Origin: Cellulosimicrobium arenosum
GTDB lineage: Bacteria; Actinomycetota; Actinomycetes; Actinomycetales; Cellulomonadaceae
Direction: 5' to 3'
NCBI RefSeq assembly: GCF_014837295.1
Contig: NZ_JACYHB010000012.1
Coordinates: 89,454 to 153,453 of the forward strand
Length of the DNA: 64,000 nucleotides
The position numbers and the translations under genes are program-made. Positions 32,224 through 41,900 of this stretch are shown here, piece by piece. The notes below the pieces were generated by a model that saw nothing but the letters and a program-made list of their open reading frames with translations, made no database searches and was not told the origin of the DNA. The first letter of the stretch is position 1. Each line of letters opens with the position of its first letter.

Positions 32224-33405
32224 TCACACGATCAGGGCGTCGATAGCCTGAGGCGACAGGACGTGGTCGATCGCCATCGCGCTGGCACCGAGCACACCCG
32301 CCTGTCCGCGGGCCTGGGAGGCCACGATCCGCAGGTGCTGCGTCGACAACGGCAGGGAGCGCTGGTAGACGACCTCGCGGATGCCGGCGATCAGGTGCTC
32401 GCCGGCCTCGGCGACGATCCCGCCGATCACGATGAGCGACGGGTTGAGGATGCTCACGCACGCGGCGAGGACGGAGCCGATGTCGCGGCCTGCCTGGCGG
32501 ACGGCCTGGCTGGCGTGCAGGTCTCCCGAGCGCACGAGGGCTACCACGTCCCCGCTGGTGGAGGCGCTGAGCCCCCGGGCCTCGAGCGTGGTCGCGACGG
32601 CGAGGCCGCTGGCGACGGCCTCGAGGCAGCCGACGTTGCCGCACCGGCACGGGACGTCGCCCGCGTTCGGGACCGCGATGTGACCGATGTCGCCGGCGGC
32701 GCCCTGGGCGCCGCGGCGCAGGTCACCGTCGGCGATGATGCCCGAGCCGATACCGGTCGCGACCTTCACGAAGAGCATGTCGGTGACGTCCGGCCAGGCC
32801 GTGCGGTGCTCACCGAGCGCCATGATGTTGACGTCGTTGTCGACGAGCACGGCCGCGCGGAAGTGCCTGTTCAGTATCGCGGGGACGTCCACGTCGTCCC
32901 AGGCCGGCATGATCGGCGGGTTGATCGGGCGGCCGCTCGAGTGCTCGACGGGTCCGGGCAGACCCACCCCGACGCTCGCCAGCTCGTCCGGGGAGCGGCC
33001 GGCCTTCTCGATGAGCTGCATGCCGTTCTCCGCGACCCACCCGAGCACGACGTCGGGACCTTCGGCGATGGACAGCGTCGCGTCCGTCTCGGCGAGCACG
33101 TTGGAGGCGAGATCCGTGACGGCGAGCCGTGCGTGCGTCGCGCCGAGGTCGACGGCGAGGACGATCCTGGCCGCGGGGTTGAACGCGAACGTGGCCGGTG
33201 GTCGGCCGCCGGTCGAGCTCGCCTCTCCCGCGGGGGCGATGAGACCGGAGCTCATGAGGAGGTCGATCCGGGCGGCGATCGTGGACCGTGCCTGACCGGT
33301 GATGGACGCGAGGTCCGCGCGCGTGCGGGGATGGCCGTCACGGAGCAGCTGGAACATGTCCCCGGCGCCCGTGGGCCGGGGCGCGAACTTCAGCAGTTCC
33401 TCCAT
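32224..33405 (-). CDS. ROK-family (NagC/XylR-like) transcriptional repressor
   Basis: A 393-residue regulator. Residues of about 15-65 are a winged helix-turn-helix (FQLLRDGHPRTRADLASITG, then STIAARIDLLMSSGLI). The ROK sugar-sensing domain has VLAVDLGATHARLAVTDL, VGVGLPGPV and the zinc motif CRCGNVGCLEAVASG. Such proteins usually repress sugar-uptake operons until a sugar binds. It is divergent from the module A transporter. The ATG at 33405 is used; a GTG at 33411 adds two residues. A minus-strand TAAGAT at 33445-33450 could be its -10 box, with operator-like sequence immediately upstream, suggesting autoregulation. Confidence 0.92.
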   Translation of the reverse strand: MEELLKFAPRPTGAGDMFQLLRDGHPRTRADLASITGQARSTIAARIDLLMSSGLIAPAGEASSTGGRPPATFAFNPAARIVLAVDLGATHARLAVTDLASNVLAETDATLSIAEGPDVVLGWVAENGMQLIEKAGRSPDELASVGVGLPGPVEHSSGRPINPPIMPAWDDVDVPAILNRHFRAAVLVDNDVNIMALGEHRTAWPDVTDMLFVKVATGIGSGIIADGDLRRGAQGAAGDIGHIAVPNAGDVPCRCGNVGCLEAVASGLAVATTLEARGLSASTSGDVVALVRSGDLHASQAVRQAGRDIGSVLAACVSILNPSLIVIGGIVAEAGEHLIAGIREVVYQRSLPLSTQHLRIVASQARGQAGVLGASAMAIDHVLSPQAIDALIV

Positions 33406-33462
33406 GGGCACAGTGAATCACGTCGTCTCTCGTCGAGCGCCCGTATCTTAGTGACGGGACGG

Positions 33463-33496
33463 CATCTTTTGCTGGGTTAGCGACAAAAGGTACCGT
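33463..33496. promoter_or_regulatory. Operator-like inverted repeat at the ROK gene promoter
   Basis: CATCTTTTGCT at 33463-33473 is followed by AGCGACAAAAGG. The core is CTTTTG (33466-33471), 12 bases, CAAAAG (33484-33489). It lies just upstream of the probable -10 box of the ROK gene. ROK repressors commonly bind AT-rich palindromes ending in TTTG/CAAA-like steps. The same sequence recurs before the module B operon. The rest of the 33406-33731 gap is mostly featureless GC-rich DNA apart from the next site. Confidence 0.6.
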
Positions 33497-33674
33497 AGTT
33501 CGGGTCCCCAGGTCGAGAGCGGCGTGGCGAAAGGTCGTCCGGGGTGCGAGGAGCCTCGTCGTCGCGGTGCCCGAGACGTCGCCGACGGAGTGAACCGAGA
33601 CGGACGCTGGTGCTCCGTCGCGGCGCTCGATCGGTCGCCCGGGGCACTTCTGATAGTCACGATGAGGTAACAGG

Positions 33675-33725
33675 GCAAAAGATGCAGATCTTATGATTGA
33701 CGCCCGTCAAAAGGTCGGCTAGGTT
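33675..33725 (+). promoter_or_regulatory. Promoter and operator of the module A transporter operon
   Basis: The -35 is TTGACG (33697-33702) and the -10 is TAGGTT (33720-33725), 17 bases apart, ending six bases before the ATG. Over the promoter lie GCAAAAGATG (33675-33684), which is the complement of the CATCTTTTGC element, and the palindrome TTGACGCCCGTCAA that covers the -35 and runs into CAAAAGG. Operator-like sequence on the -35 fits repression by the adjacent ROK protein. Confidence 0.6.
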
Positions 33726-33731
33726 CGCTCC

Positions 33732-35252
33732 ATGGTCACCGCAGACCCCTCTCAGCCGCTCCTGCAGATGCAGGGCATCGTCAAGGTCTTCCCCGGCGCA
33801 CGAGCCCTCGACGGCGTCGATCTCGAGATCCTCCCCGGGGAGGTCCACTGCCTCCTCGGCCAGAACGGAGCCGGGAAGTCCACGCTCATCAAGGTCCTCG
33901 CCGGCGCGCACCAACCGACGGAGGGGCGCATCCTCCTCGACGGGGAGCCCATCAAGATCACCGACCCGGTCGCCGCGCTGGGCCACGGGGTCGCGACCAT
34001 GTATCAGGAGCTCGACGTCGTCGACGGACTCACCGTCGCGGAGAACATCTTCCTCGGGCACGAGCTGGCCACGGCCGGCTTCTCGCAGCGGCGCGAGGCG
34101 GTCCGGCGCACGCGCGACATCCTGCGCCGGCTGGGCCACTCCGAGATCTCGCCGAACCAGGAGGTCGGGCGGCTGTCCGCTGCCGGCAAGCAGATGGTCT
34201 CGATGGCGCGGGCGCTGTCGCACGACGCGCGCGTCATCGTCATGGACGAGCCGTCCGCGGTGCTCGACTCGGAGGAGGTCAAGAACCTCTTCCGCGTCGT
34301 CGAGGAGCTGACGTCGGCCGGCATCGCGGTCGTCTACATCTCGCACCGCCTGGAGGAGATCAGGGAGATCGGCGACCGCATCACGGTGCTCAAGGACGGT
34401 CGCACGGTCGGGCAGAACCTCCCCGTCTCCGAGACGTCCACCCAGGAGCTCATCACGCTGATGACCGGCCGCTCGGTGGAGTACGTCTTCCCCGAGACGG
34501 GCGACTCCGTGACCGACTCGCCCGTCGTGCTCGACGTGCAGGGCCTCTCGCTGCGCGGCGTGTTCGTCGAGATGGACGTGACGGTCCGGGCCGGAGAGAT
34601 CGTGGGCCTCGCCGGCCTCGTCGGCTCAGGCCGGTCCGAGATCCTCGAGACCATCTACGGCGCACGCAAGGCGAACACCGGCAGCGTGCGCGTCGACGGG
34701 AAGAAGCTGCGCGCGGGCTCGGTCTCCGCCGCGGTCGGCGCCGGCATCGGGCTCGCCCCCGAGGAACGCAAGAGCCAGGGCCTCCTGCTCGACGAGCCGG
34801 TCTACCGCAACGTGACGCTCTCGACGTTCGCCCGCTTCGCGAAGGCGGGGTTCCTCGACGAGCGTGCCGAGCGCGCTGCGGCGCTGGAGCAGGCGAGATC
34901 CCTGGACCTCCGGCCGACCGGCGTCGACCGCGACATCCGTACCCTGTCCGGCGGCAACCAGCAGAAGGCGATGCTCGCCCGGTGGCTGGTCCACGGCTGC
35001 CGCGTCCTGCTCCTCGACGAGCCGACGCGTGGCGTCGACGTGGGGGCCAGAGCCGAGATCTACGCCCTCATCCGGCGTCTTGCCGACGAGGGCGCCGCCG
35101 TCGTCGTCGTCTCCAGCGAGATCCCCGAAGTCCTCGGCCTCGCCGACCGCGTCCTCGTCGTCTCCGAGGGCCGTGTCGTGCACGAGGGGCCATCGAGCTC
35201 GATCGACGAGCACCAGGTGCTCGACATGGTCATGGAAGGAAGTGTCGCGTGA
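33732..35252 (+). CDS. Sugar ABC transporter ATP-binding protein (RbsA/CUT2 type), module A
   Basis: A 506-residue tandem ATPase. The first half has a complete Walker A (GQNGAGKST), a diverged signature (LSAAGKQMVSMARAL) and Walker B (VIVMDEPSAVL). The second half has the degenerate P-loop GLAGLVGSGRSE and [15 protein letters not shown] with LLLDEPTRGVDVG. This duplicated layout is that of the ribose/xylose/galactose (CUT2) importers. The leaderless ATG directly follows a -10 box. Its stop overlaps the permease start (GTGA). Substrate cannot be read from the sequence. Confidence 0.93.
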   Translation: MVTADPSQPLLQMQGIVKVFPGARALDGVDLEILPGEVHCLLGQNGAGKSTLIKVLAGAHQPTEGRILLDGEPIKITDPVAALGHGVATMYQELDVVDGLTVAENIFLGHELATAGFSQRREAVRRTRDILRRLGHSEISPNQEVGRLSAAGKQMVSMARALSHDARVIVMDEPSAVLDSEEVKNLFRVVEELTSAGIAVVYISHRLEEIREIGDRITVLKDGRTVGQNLPVSETSTQELITLMTGRSVEYVFPETGDSVTDSPVVLDVQGLSLRGVFVEMDVTVRAGEIVGLAGLVGSGRSEILETIYGARKANTGSVRVDGKKLRAGSVSAAVGAGIGLAPEERKSQGLLLDEPVYRNVTLSTFARFAKAGFLDERAERAAALEQARSLDLRPTGVDRDIRTLSGGNQQKAMLARWLVHGCRVLLLDEPTRGVDVGARAEIYALIRRLADEGAAVVVVSSEIPEVLGLADRVLVVSEGRVVHEGPSSSIDEHQVLDMVMEGSVA

Positions 35253-36310
35253 GCGAGCAGAAGACGTCGGGCACCGCGCCGGCGAACGATCCGGTGGAAG
35301 CCGAGTCCACCCGCGTCGAGAAGCAGGACGCCGCAGGGGGCCGTCGTGGCGGGCTCCTGTCCGGATCCGTCGGACGGAACCTGGGCCTGGTCGTCGCGCT
35401 GATCGCACTGGCGGTCGTCGGCTACGCGACCGCAGGTTCGAGATTCGCGAGCGTCGACAACCTCATGGTCATCCTCTCGCTGGCGTCGGTCATCGGCGTG
35501 GTGAGCATCGGCATGACGTTCGTCATCACGGCGGGCGGCATCGACCTGTCCGTCGGTTCCGTCCTGGGGCTCGCGTCCGTGTGGGCGACGACCCTCGCCA
35601 CGCAGAACCTGGCCGACCAGTACGGCTGGATCATCATGGTCGTCTGCGCGCTCGGCGTCGGCCTCGGGGCCGGCCTCGTCAACGGCGTCCTCATCGCCTA
35701 CGGCCGGGTCGTCGCGTTCATCGCGACCCTCGCGATGCTCGTCGCGGCCCGCGGCCTCGCCGAGCTCATCGCGAACCGACGTACGCAGATCGTCGACGTC
35801 GACTCGTTCTCCGACACCTTCCGGGGCGACCTGCTCGGTGTCCCGAAGATCGTGTGGATCTTCGTGGTCGTGGCCGTGGCCGGCTGGTTCCTGCTCAACC
35901 GGACCACGTTCGGTCGACGCACCGTCGCGGTCGGGGGGAACCCGGAGGCGGCCCGGCTCGCGGGCATCAAGGTCAAGCGGCACGTCATGTACCTCTACGC
36001 CCTGTGCGGACTGACCGCGGGCATCGCCGGGGCCATGATGCTCGCACGGACCACGGCCGGTGCGTCGACGAACGGCCTGCTCTACGAGCTCGACGCGATC
36101 GCGGCCGTCGTCGTCGGCGGCACGCTCCTCGCGGGGGGCCGCGGCACCATCGTCGGCACCGTCCTGGGCGTCCTCATCTTCGCGACGCTCACCAACCTGT
36201 TCATCCAGAACAACCTCGACAGCTCGGTCCAGTCCATCGCCAAGGGCGCGATCATCATCGTCGCCGTGCTGCTCCAGCAGCGCATCAGCTCACGGTCCTC
36301 GAGCGGCTGA
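35249..36310 (+). CDS. Sugar ABC transporter permease (RbsC type), module A
   Basis: A 353-residue membrane permease with about eight to ten transmembrane helices. ITAGGIDLSVGSVLGLASV is the CUT2 permease signature, and VGGNPEAARLAGIKV is the cytoplasmic loop that contacts the ATPase. A 45-residue charged N-terminal tail precedes the first helix. The GTG overlaps the ATPase stop, so translation is coupled. Module A has one permease gene, implying a homodimer, in contrast to the two in module B. Confidence 0.92.
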   Translation: MSEQKTSGTAPANDPVEAESTRVEKQDAAGGRRGGLLSGSVGRNLGLVVALIALAVVGYATAGSRFASVDNLMVILSLASVIGVVSIGMTFVITAGGIDLSVGSVLGLASVWATTLATQNLADQYGWIIMVVCALGVGLGAGLVNGVLIAYGRVVAFIATLAMLVAARGLAELIANRRTQIVDVDSFSDTFRGDLLGVPKIVWIFVVVAVAGWFLLNRTTFGRRTVAVGGNPEAARLAGIKVKRHVMYLYALCGLTAGIAGAMMLARTTAGASTNGLLYELDAIAAVVVGGTLLAGGRGTIVGTVLGVLIFATLTNLFIQNNLDSSVQSIAKGAIIIVAVLLQQRISSRSSSG

Positions 36311-36365
36311 CATCAGTCCGACCCCAACCCAACAAACCCAGCAGGGCATCGTCGAAGGAGATCTC

Positions 36366-37433
36366 ATGTCCGTCCGCACCACCATGCGCCGCCGTCTCGC
36401 GGTCGCGACCGTCACCGCCGCGTCTCTCGCGCTCGTCGCCTCGGCGTGCACGTCGAACACGCCCACCGAGACCGAGTCCGAGGGGGACGGCGGAGGCGGC
36501 GGCGGGAACACCGCCGTGTCCGACAACGACGCCCCGGGCGACGAGGTCGTCATCGGCTTCTCGGCACCCGCGGCCGACCACGGCTGGATGGGCGCCATCA
36601 CGAGCGCCGCGCAGGCCGAGGCCGACGAGTACGAGGACGTGACGCTCCGTGTCGCCGAGGGGACGAACGACGTCAACGTCCAGATCAGCCAGATCCAGGG
36701 CTTCATCAACGACGAGGTCGACGTGATCGTGCTCCTGCCGTTCGACGGCGCTGCGCTCACCGAGATCGCGACCGAGGCGATGGACGCCGGCATCCCGGTC
36801 ATCAACGTCGACCGCGAGTTCTCGAGCCCGTTCGCCGCGCGCGCCACGATCCTCGGGGACAACTACGGCATGGGCGTGAGCGCCGGCACCTACATCTGCG
36901 GCGAGCTCGGTGACCAGCCCGACGCGGTCATCGCCGAGATCCAGGGCATCGCGTCGCTGCCGCTGACGCAGGACCGCAGCCAGGGCTTCGCCGACGCGCT
37001 CTCCGACTGCGGTCTCGAGGTCGCGAACCAGGTCGCCGCGGACTTCACCGTCCAGGGCGGCGAGTCGGCGACGTCGAGCCTGCTGCAGGCGGAGCCGGAG
37101 ATCGACGCCATCTGGAACCACGACGACGACCAGGGTGTGGGCGTCCTCGCGGCGATCGAGAACGCCGGCCGCGACGAGTTCTTCATGGTCGGCGGCGCCG
37201 GCTCGAAGCAGGTCATGGAGCAGATCCAGGAGGGAGACTCGGTCCTGCAGGCGACCGTCGTCTACCCCTCCACGCAGGCCGCCGACGGCATCAAGCTCGC
37301 CCGGCTCGTGGCGCACGAGAAGAGCATGAGCGACCTCGCGTCGTCGGGCGTGCCCCGCACGATCCAGCTCTTCGCTCCCGTCGTCACCGCCGACAACGTC
37401 GACCAGTACATCGACACCGCGTTCGAGTCCTGA
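36366..37433 (+). CDS. Sugar-binding lipoprotein of the ABC transporter, module A
   Basis: A 355-residue periplasmic-binding-protein-like lipoprotein. The signal peptide ends in the lipobox LVASAC, with Cys28 as the lipid-anchored residue, followed by an acidic/Gly-rich linker. The domain (EVVIGFSAPAADHGWMGAI, QIQGFINDEVDVIVLLPFDG, IPVINVDREF) is the ribose/galactose-binding type I fold, matching the CUT2 ATPase and permease upstream. GAAGGAGATCTC precedes the ATG. A GC-rich hairpin follows the stop, suggesting processing or attenuation before the downstream genes. Confidence 0.93.
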   Translation: MSVRTTMRRRLAVATVTAASLALVASACTSNTPTETESEGDGGGGGGNTAVSDNDAPGDEVVIGFSAPAADHGWMGAITSAAQAEADEYEDVTLRVAEGTNDVNVQISQIQGFINDEVDVIVLLPFDGAALTEIATEAMDAGIPVINVDREFSSPFAARATILGDNYGMGVSAGTYICGELGDQPDAVIAEIQGIASLPLTQDRSQGFADALSDCGLEVANQVAADFTVQGGESATSSLLQAEPEIDAIWNHDDDQGVGVLAAIENAGRDEFFMVGGAGSKQVMEQIQEGDSVLQATVVYPSTQAADGIKLARLVAHEKSMSDLASSGVPRTIQLFAPVVTADNVDQYIDTAFES

Positions 37434-37439
37434 CAGACG

Positions 37440-37465
37440 GCCGGCGCGCCTGCGGGCGCGCCGGC
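37440..37465 (+). terminator. GC-rich hairpin after the module A binding protein
   Basis: A perfect ten-base stem (GCCGGCGCGC and its complement) with a six-base loop begins seven bases after the stop. No T-run follows, so it may stabilise the upstream message or attenuate rather than fully terminate. Confidence 0.5.
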
Positions 37466-37554
37466 CCGGCAGAGCACCGCACGTCACGGCCGCGCGAACG
37501 GCCACCGAGGCCGCGCGCGGCCGTGGACGCGCATACCGGAAGAGAGTGAAGAAG

Positions 37555-38730
37555 ATGGCAACGGACGTCAGCCCCGGTCTCGGCATCGGGATGGTTGGCT
37601 ACTCGTTCATGGGGGCTGCCCACTCGCAGGCGTGGCGGAACGCGCCGCGGTTCTTCGACCTGCCGCTCGCACCGCAGATGCGCGTGCTGGCCGGTCGCAA
37701 CCGTGAGGCTGCCACGGCGGCCGCGGAGCGGCTCGGCTGGGACGAGGTGGAGACGAGCTGGCAGCAGCTCGTGGACCGCGACGACGTCGACCTGGTCGAC
37801 GTGTGCACCCCCGGGGACACGCACGCGGAGATCGCCATCGCGGCGCTCGAGGCCGGTAAGCACGTGCTGTGCGAGAAGCCGCTGGCGAACACGGTCGAGG
37901 AGGCGGAGAAGATGGTCGCCGCCGCCGAGGCTGTGGCCGGCAAGGGGCAGGTCGCCATGGTGGGTTTCACCTACCGTCGCGTCCCCGCCATCCAGCTCGC
38001 GCGCCGACTCGTCGTCGACGGGCGCATCGGGACGGTTCGCCACGTCCGCGCGCAGTACCTGCAGGACTGGCTCGCGGACGAAAACACCCCGCTCTCGTGG
38101 CGTCTGGACAAGACGAAGGCCGGGAGCGGCGCGCTCGGAGACATCGGTGCGCACGTCGTCGACCTCGCCCAGTTCATCACCGGCGAGCAGATCACGAGCG
38201 TCGCCGGGCACCTGCAGACGTTCGTGGCCGAACGACCCGTGGCGACCGAGTTCGCGGGGCTGTCCGGGCGGGGTGGCACGGAGCGCGGACCCGTGACGGT
38301 GGACGACGCCGCGGTGTTCCTCGCCAGGATGTCCGGGGGCGGGATCGGCGTCTTCGAGGCCACGCGTTTCGCGAGCGGCCGCAAGAACGCGATCCGGATC
38401 GAGATCAACGGGTCGAAGGGGTCGCTCGCGTTCGACTTCGAAGACATGAACGTCCTGCACTTCTTGGACACCGAGGACGGGGCCGAGCTCGGGGGGTTCC
38501 GGCGCATCGTCGTGACCGAGCCCGAGCACGCGTACGTGGCGCACTGGTGGCCCGCGGGGCACGGGCTCGGCTACGAGCACGCGTTCACCCACCAGGCGGT
38601 CGACCTGATCGAGGCGATCGCGGCCGGGGAGCGGCCGGCTCCGACGTTCGCCGACGGTCTCGCCGTGCAGCGGGTGCTCGCCGCGGTGGAGCGCAGCGCC
38701 GAGTCGGGCGCGGGCTGGGTGGAACCCTAG
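37555..38730 (+). CDS. Gfo/Idh/MocA-family oxidoreductase, module A
   Basis: A 391-residue NAD(P)-dependent sugar oxidoreductase. The Rossmann opening is GIGMVGYSFMGAAHSQAW; VDVCTPGDTHAEIAIAAL and the catalytic-lysine motif LCEKPLAN follow, then GDIGAHVVDLAQFITG in the C-terminal domain. Family members oxidise or reduce sugar hydroxyls, including at C3 of glycosides. The ATG at 37555 is used; a GTG at 37546 would add three residues and has GGAAGAG just upstream. A similar enzyme begins module B, and both share the YLQDWL segment and GDIG(A/S)H. Confidence 0.92.
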   Translation: MATDVSPGLGIGMVGYSFMGAAHSQAWRNAPRFFDLPLAPQMRVLAGRNREAATAAAERLGWDEVETSWQQLVDRDDVDLVDVCTPGDTHAEIAIAALEAGKHVLCEKPLANTVEEAEKMVAAAEAVAGKGQVAMVGFTYRRVPAIQLARRLVVDGRIGTVRHVRAQYLQDWLADENTPLSWRLDKTKAGSGALGDIGAHVVDLAQFITGEQITSVAGHLQTFVAERPVATEFAGLSGRGGTERGPVTVDDAAVFLARMSGGGIGVFEATRFASGRKNAIRIEINGSKGSLAFDFEDMNVLHFLDTEDGAELGGFRRIVVTEPEHAYVAHWWPAGHGLGYEHAFTHQAVDLIEAIAAGERPAPTFADGLAVQRVLAAVERSAESGAGWVEP

Positions 38731-38733
38731 ACG

Positions 38734-38772
38734 ACCGCGCGGGACTCGTGACGACGCGAGGACCCGCGCGGT
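38734..38772 (+). terminator. Hairpin after the module A oxidoreductase
   Basis: ACCGCGCGGG and CCCGCGCGGT pair perfectly over ten bases around a 19-base loop, four bases after the oxidoreductase stop. No T-run is present. Confidence 0.4.
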
Positions 38773-38807
38773 GACCTGGACCCGAGGAGGAAGGAGGGGA
38801 GTAGTAC

Positions 38808-38933
38808 GTGCCCGCACGGCGGGCAACTGCGTCGGACGTGGTCCGACGGAACGTCCGGGACGGCAGGAAGGCCGACGACGTCGCACCCGGCGGAGCGCAG
38901 CACTGTTCCCATCTCGACGAGGAGACCTTGTGA
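38808..38933 (+). CDS. Possible 41-codon leader peptide coupled to the giant secreted protein
   Basis: A short frame starts at a GTG preceded by GGAGGGGAGTAGTAC, one of the best ribosome sites in the region, and runs 41 codons (VPARRATASDVVRRNVRDG...). Its TGA overlaps the GTG start of the giant gene (GTGA). The product is basic and resembles no known family. It may be a translational coupler, or the ribosome site may be accidental; nothing comparable precedes the module B giant gene. Confidence 0.3.
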   Translation: MPARRATASDVVRRNVRDGRKADDVAPGGAQHCSHLDEETL

Positions 38934-41900
38934 GAAACGTGCTCTCGAGAGCACCGCGCGCCGTCCGGCGCACGGTGGCGGCGACAGCCGCCGCTGCGGT
39001 GGCACTCCCACTGACCCTGGCGACGGCGGTGTCGGCCAATGCGGCTACCGTCCCGTCCACCCCACTACAGGCCGTCGACGTCGCGGCCGCAGCGGACACC
39101 GAGCCCTTCGACGTGCTCGTGTTCAGCAAGACCGCCGGCTTCCGGCACGGTTCGATCCCGGCGGGCATCGCCGCGATCGAGCAGCTCGGTGAGGACAACG
39201 GCTTCACCGTGACCGCCACGGAGGACGCGGGGGCGTTCACCGACGAGAACCTGAGCCAGTACGAGGCCGTGGTGTTCCTGTCCACGACCGGCGACGTGCT
39301 GGGCGAGGACCAGCAGGCAGCCTTCGAACAGTACGTCCAGGACGGTGGCGGGTACGCGGGCATCCACGCCGCGTCCGACACCGAGTACGACTGGCCGTGG
39401 TACGGCGAGCTCGTCGGCGCCTACTTCAGCGCCCACCCGCAGAACCAGGACGCGACCGTCAAGGTCGAGGACCACGTCCACGAGTCCACGGCGCACCTCC
39501 CCGCACGCTGGGAGCGCTTCGACGAGTGGTACAACTTCCAGTCGAACCCGCGCGACACCGTTCACGTCCTGGCGAGCCTGGACGAGACCAGCTACGACGC
39601 GGGCTCCGCCGCGATGGGTTCCGACCACCCCACGGCGTGGTGCCAGGACTACGACGGCGGCCGCTCCTGGTACACGGGCGGCGGTCACACGGACGAGTCG
39701 TACGCCGACCCCGACTTCCTGCAGCACCTGCTCGGTGGAATCCAGACGGCCGCCGGGGTCGTGGACTCGGACTGCAACGCGACGCAGTCGGACAGCTACG
39801 AGCTCGTGCCCCTGGACACGGACACCGGCAACCCGATGGTGCTCGACGTGGCACCCGATGGGACCGTGTTCTACGGCGAGCGTGACGGGCGCGTGCAGGT
39901 CATCGATCCAGAGACCAACACCACGCACACCGCGACGACGCTCCCGGTGACCACGGCCAACGAGGACGGCCTGCTCGGCCTGGTCCTTGACCCCGACTTC
40001 GCAGAGAACCGCTGGGTCTACGCCTACTGGGCGCCGTCGGCCGTCGGTGACGAGGGCCCGCACAACCGGATCTCTCGCTTCGACTACGACCCGGCCACCG
40101 GGACGATCGACCAGGCCACGCAGAAGGAGATCCTGTCCGTCACGACGCAGCGCAACACGTGCTGCCACGCAGGCGGCGACATGGTCTTCGACAACGACGG
40201 CAACCTGGTCCTTGCGACGGGCGACAACACGAACCCGTTCGAGTCCAGCGGCTACAGCCCGATCGACGAGCGGCCCGGCCGTGAGGACTACGACTCGCAG
40301 CGCGGGGCAGGTAACACCAACGACCTGCGCGGGAGCGTCCTTCGCATCCACCCGGAGGCCGACGGGACGTACACGATCCCGGAGGGCAACCTCTTCGACG
40401 AGGCGGACGATGCGGACGACCTGACCCGTCCGGAGATCTACGCGATGGGCTTCCGTAACCCGTTCCGCATCGACGTCGACCCGTTCTCGGGCAACATCGT
40501 GCTCGGGGACTACGGGCCCGACGCCGGTTCGTCCAACCCGAACCGTGGCCCCGGGAACACCGTCGAGTGGAACGTGCTGAGCGAGCCGGGATTCTACGGC
40601 TGGCCGTACTGCACGGGAGCCAACAACAACTATCGCGACTACAACTTCGCGACGGGCCAGTCCGGCGACTACTACGACTGCGCCGCTGGCGTGATCAACG
40701 ACTCGCCGAACAACACGGGTCTGAGCCAGCTTCCGCCCGCGATCGAGGCCGAGGTCTGGTACAACTACGCAGGCAACCCCGACTTCCCGGAGATCGGTGG
40801 CGGTGGCGCGCCCATGGGGGGTCCGGTCTACCAGTACGACGCCGACCTCGACTCGGACGTCAAGTGGCCGGCCTACTGGGACGGCAAGGCACTGTTCGCC
40901 GAGTGGAACCAGGGCAACGTCTACTCGTTCGACCTCACCGGCGAGAACCGTGACGACATCGTCGACATCAATCGGGTCCTGCCCGGTATCTTCAACTCCA
41001 ACAGCGAGTTCAACAAGGTCCAGGACTGGACCTTCGGCCCCGACGGTGCGCTCTACCTCTCCGACTGGGGCTCCGAGTTCAACGGCAGCGCCACGACCAG
41101 CGGCATCTACCGGGTCGACTACGTCCGGGGCAACCCCTCGCCGATCGCTCAGGCCAGCGCGGACGTGACGAGCGGCCCCGCGCCGCTCACCGTGCAGTTC
41201 TCGTCGGAGGGGACGCGGCACCCGTCGGGCGCTGACCTCGCCCTGCAGTGGACGTTCGGCGACGGTTCTGAGCCGTCGACCGAGGCGAACCCGGTGCACA
41301 CGTACACCGAGAACGGGTCGTACACGGCCCAGCTCACGGCGACCGACGCCGCGGGCCAGGTCGGAGTGGCGAACGTGACCATCGTGGTCGGCAACGAGGC
41401 GCCGACCATGTCGATCACCTTCCCGGACAACGGTGGCTTCTTCGAGTGGGGCGACCAGGTCAAGTACGAGATCCAGGTCGACGACCCGGACGGCGAGGTC
41501 GACTGCAGCGAGGTCCAGCTCTCCACCGCGCTCGGCCACAACGCCCACGCGCACCCGATGGACGTGCTCAACGGGTGCGAGGGGACGTTCGAGACCCTGC
41601 GTGACGAGGGTCACGGGATCGACCAGCACATCTTCTGGGTGATCGACGCGTCGTACACCGACGACGGCGGCGAGGCCGGTGCCCCGCTGACCGTGAGCGA
41701 CACCCAGATTCTGCAGCCCAAGCTGCTGCAGGCGGAGTTCTTCACCTCGACGGGTCGGCTCGACGGCTCGACCAGCACCGGTGACCCCGGTGTCGAGAGC
41801 CAGGAGACGACGGACGAGGCCGGTGGCGGTCAGAACATCGGGTACATCGAGCCCGGCGACTGGTGGGCGTACGACCCGATCTCGCTCTACATGGTCGACT

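Noticed and set aside
33440..33458. CCCGT...ACGGG as a second operator at the ROK gene
   Set aside because: The arms are only five bases, the sequence flanks the probable -10 box, and it is not found at the other two promoters.
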